A DNA stretch of 64,000 nucleotides from Streptomyces sp. QL37 (GTDB lineage: Bacteria; Actinomycetota; Actinomycetes; Streptomycetales; Streptomycetaceae), in assembly GCF_002941025.1 (NCBI RefSeq), contig NZ_PTJS01000001.1, forward strand, positions 3,472,001-3,536,000. The letters run 5' to 3'. The notes under the pieces were generated by a model. The model saw nothing but the letters and a program-made list of their open reading frames with translations. It made no database searches and was not told the origin of the DNA. Made by a program: the position numbers and the translations under genes. Numbering within the stretch: the stretch's first letter is position 1; each line of letters starts with the position of its first letter. This document shows positions 47,343-55,101 of the stretch, one piece after another.

Positions 47343-48230
47343 TCAGTCGTTCCCGTTGAGGATGGAGAGCAGACGCAGCATCTCCAGGTAGATCCACACC
47401 AGGGTCAGGGTGAGGCCGAAGGCCGCCAGCCAGGACTCCTCACGCGGTGCGCCGTAGTTGATGCCGTCCTCGACCTGCTTGAAGTCCAGGGCCAGGAAGC
47501 ACGCGCCGAGGATGACGCCGATGACTCCGAAGAGGATGCCGAGACCACCGCTGCGGAAGCCGAGGCCGTCACCGCCACCGAAGACGCTGAACAGCAGGTT
47601 GACCATCATCAGGAGCACGAAGCCCACGGCCGCGGCCATCACGAAGCCGTAGAAACGGCGGGTGACGCGGATCCAGCGCATCTTGTACGCGATGAGGACA
47701 CCGGCGAAGACACACATGGTGCCCATCACCGCCTGCATCACCGTGCCGGGGCTGATGTAGGTGCTGACCGTGCTGGAGATCACTCCGAGGAAGACACCCT
47801 CGAAGGCCGCGTAGGCAAGGATCAGCGCCGGCGCGGGCTTGCGCTTGAAGGACTGGATGATCGCGAAGACGAACGCGATCAGGGCGGCGCCGATGGCGAT
47901 GCCGTAGGACTTGCCGAGATTGGCCTCGTCGACCGGCAGCAGGGCCCAGGAGAGCGCGGCGGTGAGCACCACGGTGCCCAGCGTCATGGCCGTACGCGTG
48001 ACGACGTCGTCGATCGTCATCGCGCCGGAGCGCGCGGGCGCCTGCGGGGCGCCGTACTGGGTGTCCTGCTGGGCGTAGGGGTTCGTTGCGTACGGGTTCG
48101 CGGCGGTGCCCTGCGCGTACGGGTTGGCACCCGCTGCGGGGGCCCCGGCCTGCGGCGCCGCGTTGAAGCCCGCGTAGCCGTTGTCGCGGCTGAACCCCCG
48201 TCGCGAGAAGACCGGGTTGCTGCTCCTCAT
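47343..48230 (-). CDS. Bax inhibitor-1/YccA family membrane protein
   Basis: The protein has 295 residues. After an Ala/Pro/Tyr/Asn-rich N-terminal tail of about 75 residues, seven membrane helices follow, as in BI-1/YccA proteins. The family pattern is clear in ILAYAAFEGVFLGVISS and in the last helices (LALDFKQVEDGINYGAPREE), which carry the acidic pair thought to act in calcium or proton leak in BsYetJ. The ATG at 48230 follows GGAGGAG. The role in Streptomyces is unknown. Confidence 0.9.
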   Translation of the reverse strand: MRSSNPVFSRRGFSRDNGYAGFNAAPQAGAPAAGANPYAQGTAANPYATNPYAQQDTQYGAPQAPARSGAMTIDDVVTRTAMTLGTVVLTAALSWALLPVDEANLGKSYGIAIGAALIAFVFAIIQSFKRKPAPALILAYAAFEGVFLGVISSTVSTYISPGTVMQAVMGTMCVFAGVLIAYKMRWIRVTRRFYGFVMAAAVGFVLLMMVNLLFSVFGGGDGLGFRSGGLGILFGVIGVILGACFLALDFKQVEDGINYGAPREESWLAAFGLTLTLVWIYLEMLRLLSILNGND

Positions 48231-48530
48231 TTCACTCCTCCATGGCCACCTCGCGCGGCCTTGCGTCAAGAGTAATGGGTAGGCAAAAGAATCACCCTAG
48301 TACCGGAGGAGGATCTTCGTGGGGGCCGACGGTCCCGGCCCCTCCCCCGCGGTACCGGAATCCCTCGTACCCGCCGGGCGCGTCCGCAAAATGCGTGCGC
48401 GACCGGCCACCCGGCCGCCGAACACGCACAGTGATCACCCGTTACGGGGAACGTGACCACCGACGGGACGGCCCTGAGAGGTTGACAGCTGAAGTACCGT
48501 GCGGCCGCCCGGGCTCCACCGACCGTGCGG
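48231..48530. other. 300-bp intergenic region between BI-1 gene and bldA
   Basis: No gene is evident. It must contain the BI-1 promoter and the region downstream of the bldA 3' end, both on the minus strand. I see no strong stem-loop and no convincing small reading frame. Confidence 0.5.
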
Positions 48531-48617
48531 TGGTGCCCGGAGCCGGACTCGAACCGGCACGCCCCCGAGGAGGCAGCGAGGTTTAAGCTCGCCGTGTCTG
48601 CATTCCACCACCCGGGC
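48531..48617 (-). tRNA. bldA: tRNA-Leu (anticodon UAA), bldA
   Basis: The minus-strand sequence folds as a class II tRNA. A 7-bp acceptor stem starts GCCCGGG, the anticodon stem GCGAG/CTCGC holds the seven-base loop CTTAAAC (anticodon UAA), a long variable arm follows as in leucine tRNAs, and the T-arm is GCCGG-TTCGAGT-CCGGC. The 3' end is encoded as CCA (48531-48533). It reads UUA codons. In Streptomyces the tRNA with this anticodon is bldA, needed for aerial growth and antibiotic production. Three genes in this window contain TTA. Confidence 0.97.
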
Positions 48618-48646
48618 GTGGGCGCGCGGCTCCGCTTTGGCACAAG

Positions 48647-48652
48647 ACCCTA
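48647..48652 (-). promoter_or_regulatory. candidate -10 element of bldA
   Basis: The minus strand reads TAGGGT 30-35 bases before the tRNA 5' end. A -35 is not clear; CTGTTC at 16-base spacing is the best match. An AT-rich patch lies further upstream at 48693-48712. Confidence 0.35.
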
Positions 48653-48866
48653 TCCGGGGGCATCCCTCGAACAGCGGAACATCCACTCGATGTTGTCTTA
48701 TTTTATTGACCGTGTGAGGGACCGTCAGACACTCCGCACCCCATCAGCACACGCCCGGCCCGGTCGGGGGGTACGAACCCCGGCAAACGGGAATGACGGA
48801 AAGTCGCCGCACCCGCACGGCCCAATACGCCATGGGCCGCGCCACCGTTCGCCAGGGCCCGCCACC

Positions 48867-51281
48867 TCAACCGTCGAGGGTGTCGTTGACGCACCGGAGG
48901 ACCGGCCGTGAGCCCAGCGCCTCCGGGTCCTTCAGCACCGCTCCCGTGACATGGAACACGGCGCTCTCACCGGGCAGCAGAGTGACGAGCATGTCGTCCA
49001 CCTCGGCCGCCGGATCCAGCCTGTCGGGGAAGAGCGCGAGATCGCGCAGCAGTGTCCGCGCCGTCACCGTGACCCGGTAACCGATGCCCGACTCGTCACC
49101 CTGGGTGACCGTGGTGTGGTAGCGCGCGGGCGGCAGCGCGAGACGGGTGTCCTCCTCGTAGAACTCCACCACCCGCTGCTCGCCCAGCTCCGCCACCAGC
49201 ACCTCGCGGGCGCTGTCGTCCGGGTCGGCGACCGAGGACGGCAGGGGCACACGGGTGACGCCGCGGGCCGCCGTGCCGACCACGGCCGTCTCCTCGGCGA
49301 GGACGGAGCCGTCCAGGGAGCGCCGGGTCAGCCGCAGCGTGCCCTCCCACGGGCGGGCGGAGTCGTTGACCAGGTGCAGGGCGCCGTCCCGTACGGCCAT
49401 CAGCCGGTCCGCGTACACCGCGCGCAGGGCGTACCAGAGCGGCTTGCGTCGTCCGTCCCCGTCCACGGCCGCCCAGGACACGACCGGCCAGCAGTCGTTG
49501 AGCTGCCACACGACCGAGCCCATGCAGTACGGACTGTGCGAGCGGAAGTGCCGGATCCCGAAGGCGACCGCGCGGGCCTGGTTCAGCTGGGTGAGCCAGT
49601 GCCAGTCGTCGAAGCCGGACGGCTGCGGGAGGTGGTCCCCCAGGCCCCGCAGCAGCTTGGCGTCGCCGTCCTCCGCCTTCTGGTGGTGGGCGAGCAGCGG
49701 GGCGCCCGGCTGGAGCGGGCCGCTGACGGCGCGGCGCAGCGTGGCGTACGCGGGCGGTCCCTGGAAGCCGAACTCGGCGACGAAACGGTGGGGGGTGTCG
49801 GCGTAGTGCCGGTAGTCGGCCCGGTTCCACACCTCCCAGAGGTGGACCGTCCCCAGGGCGGGGTCGTTCGGGGGCAGCTCGGGGGACCCGGAGTAGGGCG
49901 ACCCCGGCCAGTAGGGACGGGAGGGGTCGATCTCGGCGCAGAGGGCCGGCAGCAGCTCGTGGTAGTAGCCGTGACCCCAGGTGCGGCCCTCCAGCTTCTC
50001 CTGCCACCCCCAGTCCGCGTGGCCCTCCAGGTTCTCGTTGTTGCCGCACCACAGCACCAGCGAGGGGTGCGGGGCGAGCCGTACGAGGTTCTCGCGTACC
50101 TCCGCGGTCACCTCGTCGTACAGCGGCTGCTCCTCCGGGTAGGCCGCGCAGGCGAACGGGAAGTCCTGCCAGACCAGCAGCCCCTTCTCGTCGCACAGCT
50201 CGTAGAAGTCGTCGCTCTCGTAGAGGCCGCCGCCCCAGACGCGGATCAGGTTGACGCCCGCGGCGACCGCCTGGTCGAGGCGGTCGGAGATCCGCTGCCG
50301 GGTGATCCGGGCGGGGAAGCAGTCGTCGGGGATCCAGTTCACCCCGCGTACGAAGACGGGCTCGTCGTTGACGGAGACGCGGAACGCCTCGCGCTCCAGG
50401 GTGACGCCCCGGAAGCCCGTCCTGCCGCTCCACGCGTCGTCGCCGAGGCGGACGGTGACGTCGTACAGGGGCTGTTCGCCGTGGCTGTGCGGCCACCAGC
50501 GCGCCGCCCCGGGGACGGGGAGGGTGACGGTGGCGCGGGCCCGCCCCGCGGGGACGCCGAGCACGGCCCGTTCACCCGCCACCTCGACCGTCGCCTCCAG
50601 GGGGCCGTCCCCGGTGCCCCGGTCGACATCGAGGGTGACCGCCAGGCGCGGCACCCCGTCCTCGTCGAGGTCGGCGAGGGCCTTCACCTCGGCGATGCGC
50701 GGCCCGGTCCAGGACTCCAGCGCGACCGGCCGCCAGATGCCGGAGGTGACCAGCGTCGGCCCCCAGTCCCAGCCGAAGTTGCAGGCCATCTTCCGGATGA
50801 AGTTGTACGGCTCGGTGTACGCACCCGGCCGGTCGCCGAGCTTGTCGCGGAGCTCCTCGGCGTAGGTGTACGGGGCGGTGAAGCGCACGACCAGGGTGTT
50901 GGGGCCCTCGCGCAGCAGGGGGCGCACGGGGAAGCGGTAGCTCCGGTGCTGGTTGGCCGTGGAGCCCACCTCGGTGCCGTTGAGCAGGACCGTGGCGACG
51001 GTGTCGAGGCCGTCGAAGCACAGGTCGGTGAAGGCGTGGCCGTCGTCGGACCAGTCGAACGTGGTGCGGTACGTCCAGTCGGTGCGGCCGATCCAGCCGA
51101 GCCGGTTCTCGTTGTCGTCCAGGTAGGGGTCGTCGATGAGCCCGGCGGCCAGCAGGTCGGTGTGGACGCAGCCGGGGACGGCCGCCGGGACGCCGCCTGC
51201 GGGCAGGCCCACCGGGACGGGGCCGTCGGCGCCGAGCGTCCAGCCGTCGTGCAGGTGCAGGTGCAGGTGGCGAGGGGTCAC
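48867..51281 (-). CDS. glycoside hydrolase family 2, beta-mannosidase-like
   Basis: The 804-residue enzyme releases terminal beta-linked sugars. The sequence fits GH2 beta-mannosidases: sugar-binding N domain (FDGLDTVATVLLNGTEVGST), then a TIM barrel with the acid/base Glu in LVLWCGNNENLEGH and the nucleophile Glu in VAEFGFQGPPAY. No signal peptide is seen, so imported oligosaccharides are cut in the cytoplasm. The GTG at 51281 overlaps the stop of the ATPase gene (GTGA), making it the last gene of the transporter operon. Residual activity on other beta-sugars is possible. Confidence 0.88.
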   Translation of the reverse strand: MTPRHLHLHLHDGWTLGADGPVPVGLPAGGVPAAVPGCVHTDLLAAGLIDDPYLDDNENRLGWIGRTDWTYRTTFDWSDDGHAFTDLCFDGLDTVATVLLNGTEVGSTANQHRSYRFPVRPLLREGPNTLVVRFTAPYTYAEELRDKLGDRPGAYTEPYNFIRKMACNFGWDWGPTLVTSGIWRPVALESWTGPRIAEVKALADLDEDGVPRLAVTLDVDRGTGDGPLEATVEVAGERAVLGVPAGRARATVTLPVPGAARWWPHSHGEQPLYDVTVRLGDDAWSGRTGFRGVTLEREAFRVSVNDEPVFVRGVNWIPDDCFPARITRQRISDRLDQAVAAGVNLIRVWGGGLYESDDFYELCDEKGLLVWQDFPFACAAYPEEQPLYDEVTAEVRENLVRLAPHPSLVLWCGNNENLEGHADWGWQEKLEGRTWGHGYYHELLPALCAEIDPSRPYWPGSPYSGSPELPPNDPALGTVHLWEVWNRADYRHYADTPHRFVAEFGFQGPPAYATLRRAVSGPLQPGAPLLAHHQKAEDGDAKLLRGLGDHLPQPSGFDDWHWLTQLNQARAVAFGIRHFRSHSPYCMGSVVWQLNDCWPVVSWAAVDGDGRRKPLWYALRAVYADRLMAVRDGALHLVNDSARPWEGTLRLTRRSLDGSVLAEETAVVGTAARGVTRVPLPSSVADPDDSAREVLVAELGEQRVVEFYEEDTRLALPPARYHTTVTQGDESGIGYRVTVTARTLLRDLALFPDRLDPAAEVDDMLVTLLPGESAVFHVTGAVLKDPEALGSRPVLRCVNDTLDG

Positions 51282-52171
51282 GCGGAGGTCCTTCCGCAGT
51301 CGGGGAGTCCGGCGCAGGCGACGAAGTGGTCCGGCTCGGTCTCGTACAGGTCGGTGTCCGGCGCACCCCCCTCGTGGAAGGCGCAGACCTCCACGGGTTC
51401 GGCGGACGTCCAGGGCTCGTTGAGCCGGGGCACGGCGGCCAGGAGGGTGCGGGTGTAGGGGTGGAGCGGGTTGCCGAAGACCTTCTGGGTGTCGCCCCGC
51501 TCGACGACCCGGCCGTTCCTCAGCACCACGGTCCGCTCGGCGAGGTAGGTGCCGAGCGAGAGGTCGTGGGTGATGTAGAGGACGCCGAGGCCGCGTTCCT
51601 TGAGGCCGGCCAGGAGGTTGAGGACGTCGATGCGGGTGGAGGCGTCGAGCATGCTGGTGATCTCGTCGGCGACCAGGAAACGCAGGTCGAGCAGGAGGGC
51701 GCGGGCGATCAGCAGGCGCTGGAGCTGGCCGCCGCTGAGCTGGTGCGGGTAGCGGCCGAGCACCTGCCCGGGGTCCAGGCGTACGTCACGTACCGCCTTC
51801 TCCACGCGTTCGTCCCACTCCTTGTCGGAGAGGCCCGGGTGGTAGGCGCGGCGGACGAGAGCGAAGACGCGGTCGGCCTTGAAGACGGGGTTGTAGCAGC
51901 TGAAGGGGTCCTGGAAGACGCCCTGGACGCGGCGGTAGAAGTCCTTGCCCGGCCTGACCTGTTCGCCGTCCAGGGTGAGGCTGCCGGAGCTGGCCCGGGT
52001 GAGGCCGAGGACCATGCGGCCGATGGTGGACTTCCCGCTGCCGCTCTCGCCGATGAGCGAGACCAGTTCGCCGGGGGCCGCCTCGAAGGAGACCCGGTCG
52101 ACGGCGGTGGTGGAGCCGCCGCCGAAGGCGCCGGCCCGGAAGGTCTTGGTGACACGGTCGAGAGTCAGCAT
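51278..52171 (-). CDS. ABC transporter ATP-binding protein (OppF/DppF type)
   Basis: The protein has 297 residues. Walker A is GESGSGKSTIGRM, the signature LSGGQLQRLLIARAL and Walker B runs into ADEITSMLD, which has Ile where most members have Pro. The C-terminal oligopeptide-transporter extension (NPLHPYTRTLLAAVP) is present. It pairs with the second ATPase to power the Opp-type importer of the beta-mannoside operon. ATG at 52171 shares one base with the stop of the first ATPase. The last four bases overlap the mannosidase start. Confidence 0.9.
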   Translation of the reverse strand: MLTLDRVTKTFRAGAFGGGSTTAVDRVSFEAAPGELVSLIGESGSGKSTIGRMVLGLTRASSGSLTLDGEQVRPGKDFYRRVQGVFQDPFSCYNPVFKADRVFALVRRAYHPGLSDKEWDERVEKAVRDVRLDPGQVLGRYPHQLSGGQLQRLLIARALLLDLRFLVADEITSMLDASTRIDVLNLLAGLKERGLGVLYITHDLSLGTYLAERTVVLRNGRVVERGDTQKVFGNPLHPYTRTLLAAVPRLNEPWTSAEPVEVCAFHEGGAPDTDLYETEPDHFVACAGLPDCGRTSA

Positions 52172-53115
52172 CAGGCCGCCTTCCAGCATGCGACGGTGTG
52201 GCGGGGGGCTACCTCGACGACCGGCGGCTCCTCCGCGCACCCGCTGTCGGCGAGCGGGCAGCGGTCGCGGAAGCGGCAGCCGGCCGGCGGATTCAGCAGG
52301 GAGGGCGGGGAGCCCTCGATGCCACTGAGCGGTTTGTCCTTGTAGCGGGCGCCGACCTGGGGCAGCGAGCCGATCAGCATCTTCGTGTACGGGTGGCGGG
52401 GCGCGGTCGTGAGCACCCTCGTGGGCGCCTTCTCGGCGAGCTTGCCCGCGTACATCACCATGATCGAGTCGGCGATGTGCGAGGTCAGTCCGAGGTCGTG
52501 GGTCACGAAGATCATGCTGGTGACCAGGCCCTTGTCACGGAGGCCCGTGAGGGCGCCCACGACCGCCTGCTGGTTGGAGACGTCCAGGGCCGAGGTCACC
52601 TCGTCCGCGATGAGGACGGACGGGTCCAGCAGCGTGGAGATCACCATGACGGCGCGCTGCTTCATGCCTCCGGACAGCTCGATCGGATAGCGGTCCAGGA
52701 CGTCGGGTTCCAGGCCGACCAGGGCGAGCCGCCGGTGGAGTTCGTCCGTGTCCACGGTGACGCCCCGGGAGGCGAGGAGCTCCCGGATCATGCGGCCGAT
52801 GCGGCGGGTCGGGTTGAGCGCGCTCATCGAGTACTGCGGGACGAGCGAGATCCTGTGGAAGCGGTAGGCGTTCATCGCGCGGTCGTCGGCCAGCGGCAGT
52901 TCGTCGCCGTCCAGCGTCACGGTGCCGCCCACGTGCCGCATCCGGCCGTCGAGGCGGATGAGGGACTTGCCCAGGGTGGTCTTGCCGCAGCCGGACTCGC
53001 CCGCCAGGCCCAGGATCTCGCCGTCCGCCAGGTCGAAGCCGACGCCGTCCAGGGCTCGGACCTCGCCATGCAGCGTGCGGTAGTGGACCCGCAGATCGTT
53101 GACGGTCAGGGTCAT
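52171..53115 (-). CDS. ABC transporter ATP-binding protein (OppD/DppD type)
   Basis: The protein has 314 residues. Walker A is GESGCGKTTLGKS, the signature LSGGMKQRAVM, and Walker B leads into IADEVTSALD, with Val in place of the common Pro. The C-terminal Opp extension has several cysteines (GCRFRDRCPLADSGC), which in this family may bind an iron-sulfur cluster. It starts four bases after the second permease. It works as a heterodimer with the next gene product. Confidence 0.92.
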   Translation of the reverse strand: MTLTVNDLRVHYRTLHGEVRALDGVGFDLADGEILGLAGESGCGKTTLGKSLIRLDGRMRHVGGTVTLDGDELPLADDRAMNAYRFHRISLVPQYSMSALNPTRRIGRMIRELLASRGVTVDTDELHRRLALVGLEPDVLDRYPIELSGGMKQRAVMVISTLLDPSVLIADEVTSALDVSNQQAVVGALTGLRDKGLVTSMIFVTHDLGLTSHIADSIMVMYAGKLAEKAPTRVLTTAPRHPYTKMLIGSLPQVGARYKDKPLSGIEGSPPSLLNPPAGCRFRDRCPLADSGCAEEPPVVEVAPRHTVACWKAA

Positions 53116-53119
53116 GAGC

Positions 53120-54025
53120 TCAGGACTCCCTCAGCTTCGGGTTGAAGACCTCGTCGAGGCCCACGTTCGCGACATAGAGCGCACCGACGATCGCGGTGAT
53201 CCCGGCGCCCGGCGGAATGAACCACCACCACATGCCGAGTTGGAGCGCGCTCCACTGCTGGGCGCTCTGGAGCATCAGGCCGAGCGAGACGCCCTCGGTC
53301 GGCCCGAGCCCGATGAAGTCCAGCGAGGACGCGATGAGGATGGACCCGCCGAAGAGCAGGATGAACATCATGAAGAGGTACGAGCTCATGTTGGGCGCGA
53401 TCTCGCGGAACACGATCCGCCAGGTGCCGCTCCCGCTGAGCCGGGCCAGGTCCACGAACTCCCGGGTGCGCAGCGAGAACGTCTGCGCCCGGATCGCGCG
53501 GGCCGCCCAGGGCCAGGAGGTCAGGCCGATGAACAGGCCCTGCACGGCGACGCTGCGCACGCCCATGTAGGCGTTGATGATCAGCAGGACGGCGAGGGCG
53601 GGGATCACCAGCACGACGTTGGTGAGCATGTTGAGGATCTCGTCGGTGACACCGCCCCGGTAGCCGGCGAGGAAGCCGACGACCATGGCGATGACGGCGG
53701 CGATGGCCCCGCCGACGACGCCCACCAGGAAGGTGGCGCGCAGCCCGTGCACGAACTGCGCGTACACGTCCTGGCCGAAGGTGGTGGTGCCCATCCAGTA
53801 CGTGCCGTCCGGCGCGGCCGCCTGCGGGCCCACGTACTCGTTGGGGTTGCCGTTGTCGAGCAGCATCGGTCCCACGACGCCGATCGCGAGCAGGATGGCG
53901 ACGAGGGTCACGCCGATGATCAGCTTGGGGTTGCGCACCGCGTAGTGCAGCGACTCGCGGCCGGGCTTGGCCACGGGGGTCTCGGCGGAGGGGGCCTCGG
54001 GCGCCGGGTCGGGCAGTGTGCTCAT
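53120..54025 (-). CDS. ABC transporter permease (OppC/DppC type)
   Basis: This 301-residue inner-membrane permease has about six helices and a binding-protein-dependent loop (FREIAPNMSSYLFMMFILLF). The N-terminal tail is Pro/Ala-rich before the first helix (KLIIGVTLVAILLAIGVVGP). It pairs with the first permease. The ATG at 54025 overlaps the previous stop (ATGA), so the longer frame upstream is a shadow. Carbohydrates are sometimes imported by Opp-type systems, as here inferred from the mannosidase. Confidence 0.9.
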   Translation of the reverse strand: MSTLPDPAPEAPSAETPVAKPGRESLHYAVRNPKLIIGVTLVAILLAIGVVGPMLLDNGNPNEYVGPQAAAPDGTYWMGTTTFGQDVYAQFVHGLRATFLVGVVGGAIAAVIAMVVGFLAGYRGGVTDEILNMLTNVVLVIPALAVLLIINAYMGVRSVAVQGLFIGLTSWPWAARAIRAQTFSLRTREFVDLARLSGSGTWRIVFREIAPNMSSYLFMMFILLFGGSILIASSLDFIGLGPTEGVSLGLMLQSAQQWSALQLGMWWWFIPPGAGITAIVGALYVANVGLDEVFNPKLRES

Positions 54026-55017
54026 GACGTGCCTCCTGCCATGCCCGTACGGGTGCGGGGGTCGACGACGACGTACACGATGTCGATGAGGAAGTTGGCG
54101 ATCAGTACGCCGATGACGATGAACAGGAACGCGCCCTGGAGCAGGAAGAAGTCCTGGTTCTGGATCGCCGCCAGGATCAGTGAGCCGAGCCCCGGATAGG
54201 CGAAGACGATCTCGGTGACGAGCGCTCCGGCGACCAGCACGCCCAGCTGGAGTGCCAGGCCGGTGACCTGGGGCAGGACCGCGTTGCGGAACGCGTAGCG
54301 GCGGATGAGCCGCTGGGGGGCGCCGAGGGCCGACAGGTACGACGAGTAGTCGGACTCCAGCTCGTAGATGATCATGTTGCGCATGCCGATGGCCCAGCCG
54401 CCGAGCGCGACGAGGAACAGCGAGAGGAACGGCAGCACCCAGTGGTGCAGCGCGTCCAGCACGAAGTCGCCGCTCCAGCCGGGCTGGATGTCCAGGCTGT
54501 AGCCCCCCGATATGGGGAACCAGCCGGCCTTCGCACCCAGCGCCCAGGCGAGGATGACGGCGATCCACATGTACGGCATGGCCGTCAGCAGATAACCGGC
54601 CGGCAGCACGGTGTTGTCGAGGACCTTGCGGCGGGCGGACAGCGCGCCGATCCAGTTGCCGACGAACCAGCTGAGCAGGACGGCCGGGATCATCAGGCCG
54701 AGCGTGTACGGGAGCGCGTCGAGCAGGACGTCGCCGACGGGCGTGGGGAAGACGAAGATGGAGATCCCGAAGTCGCCCTGGAGCAGCGCGCCCCAGAAGT
54801 GGAGGTACTGCTGCCACAGCGGTTCGTCGAAGCCGAACAGGTTGTTGTAATAGGTGCGCATCGCCTCGGCGGCCTCCGGCTGCGAGACGCGGGCGCGGGC
54901 GACCATGGCGGAGACCGGGTCACCCGGCATGAAGCGCGGGATCATCCAGTTGACGGTGACGGCGACGACGAACGTCAGTCCGTAGATGAGTAGTTTGCGG
55001 GCGAAGTAGCGGCGCAA
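54022..55017 (-). CDS. ABC transporter permease (OppB/DppB type)
   Basis: The 331-residue permease begins YFARKLLIYGLTFVVAVTVN and has about six helices, with the conserved SALGAPQRLIRRYAFRNAVL loop that contacts the ATPase. TTG at 55017 is the start, with GGGGAG seven bases upstream; TTG starts are less common. A hairpin lies between this gene and the binding-protein gene before it. It forms the membrane channel with the OppC-like protein. Confidence 0.9.
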   Translation of the reverse strand: MRRYFARKLLIYGLTFVVAVTVNWMIPRFMPGDPVSAMVARARVSQPEAAEAMRTYYNNLFGFDEPLWQQYLHFWGALLQGDFGISIFVFPTPVGDVLLDALPYTLGLMIPAVLLSWFVGNWIGALSARRKVLDNTVLPAGYLLTAMPYMWIAVILAWALGAKAGWFPISGGYSLDIQPGWSGDFVLDALHHWVLPFLSLFLVALGGWAIGMRNMIIYELESDYSSYLSALGAPQRLIRRYAFRNAVLPQVTGLALQLGVLVAGALVTEIVFAYPGLGSLILAAIQNQDFFLLQGAFLFIVIGVLIANFLIDIVYVVVDPRTRTGMAGGTS

Positions 55018-55041
55018 GGGTGCTCCCCTGGTGGAGAGCCG

Positions 55042-55077
55042 CGCCGTGCGCGCACGGTCAGGTGCGCGCGCACGGCG
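55042..55077 (-). other. intercistronic stem-loop between binding-protein and permease genes
   Basis: Perfect 12-bp arms CGCCGTGCGCGC (55042-55053) and complement (55066-55077) enclose a 12-base loop, in the 84-base gap between the two genes. In other ABC operons such stems lower downstream expression or protect upstream mRNA, so the binding protein is made in excess. Confidence 0.6.
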
Positions 55078-55101
55078 AGGCGGTCATGGAGTCGGTCCCT
55101 G

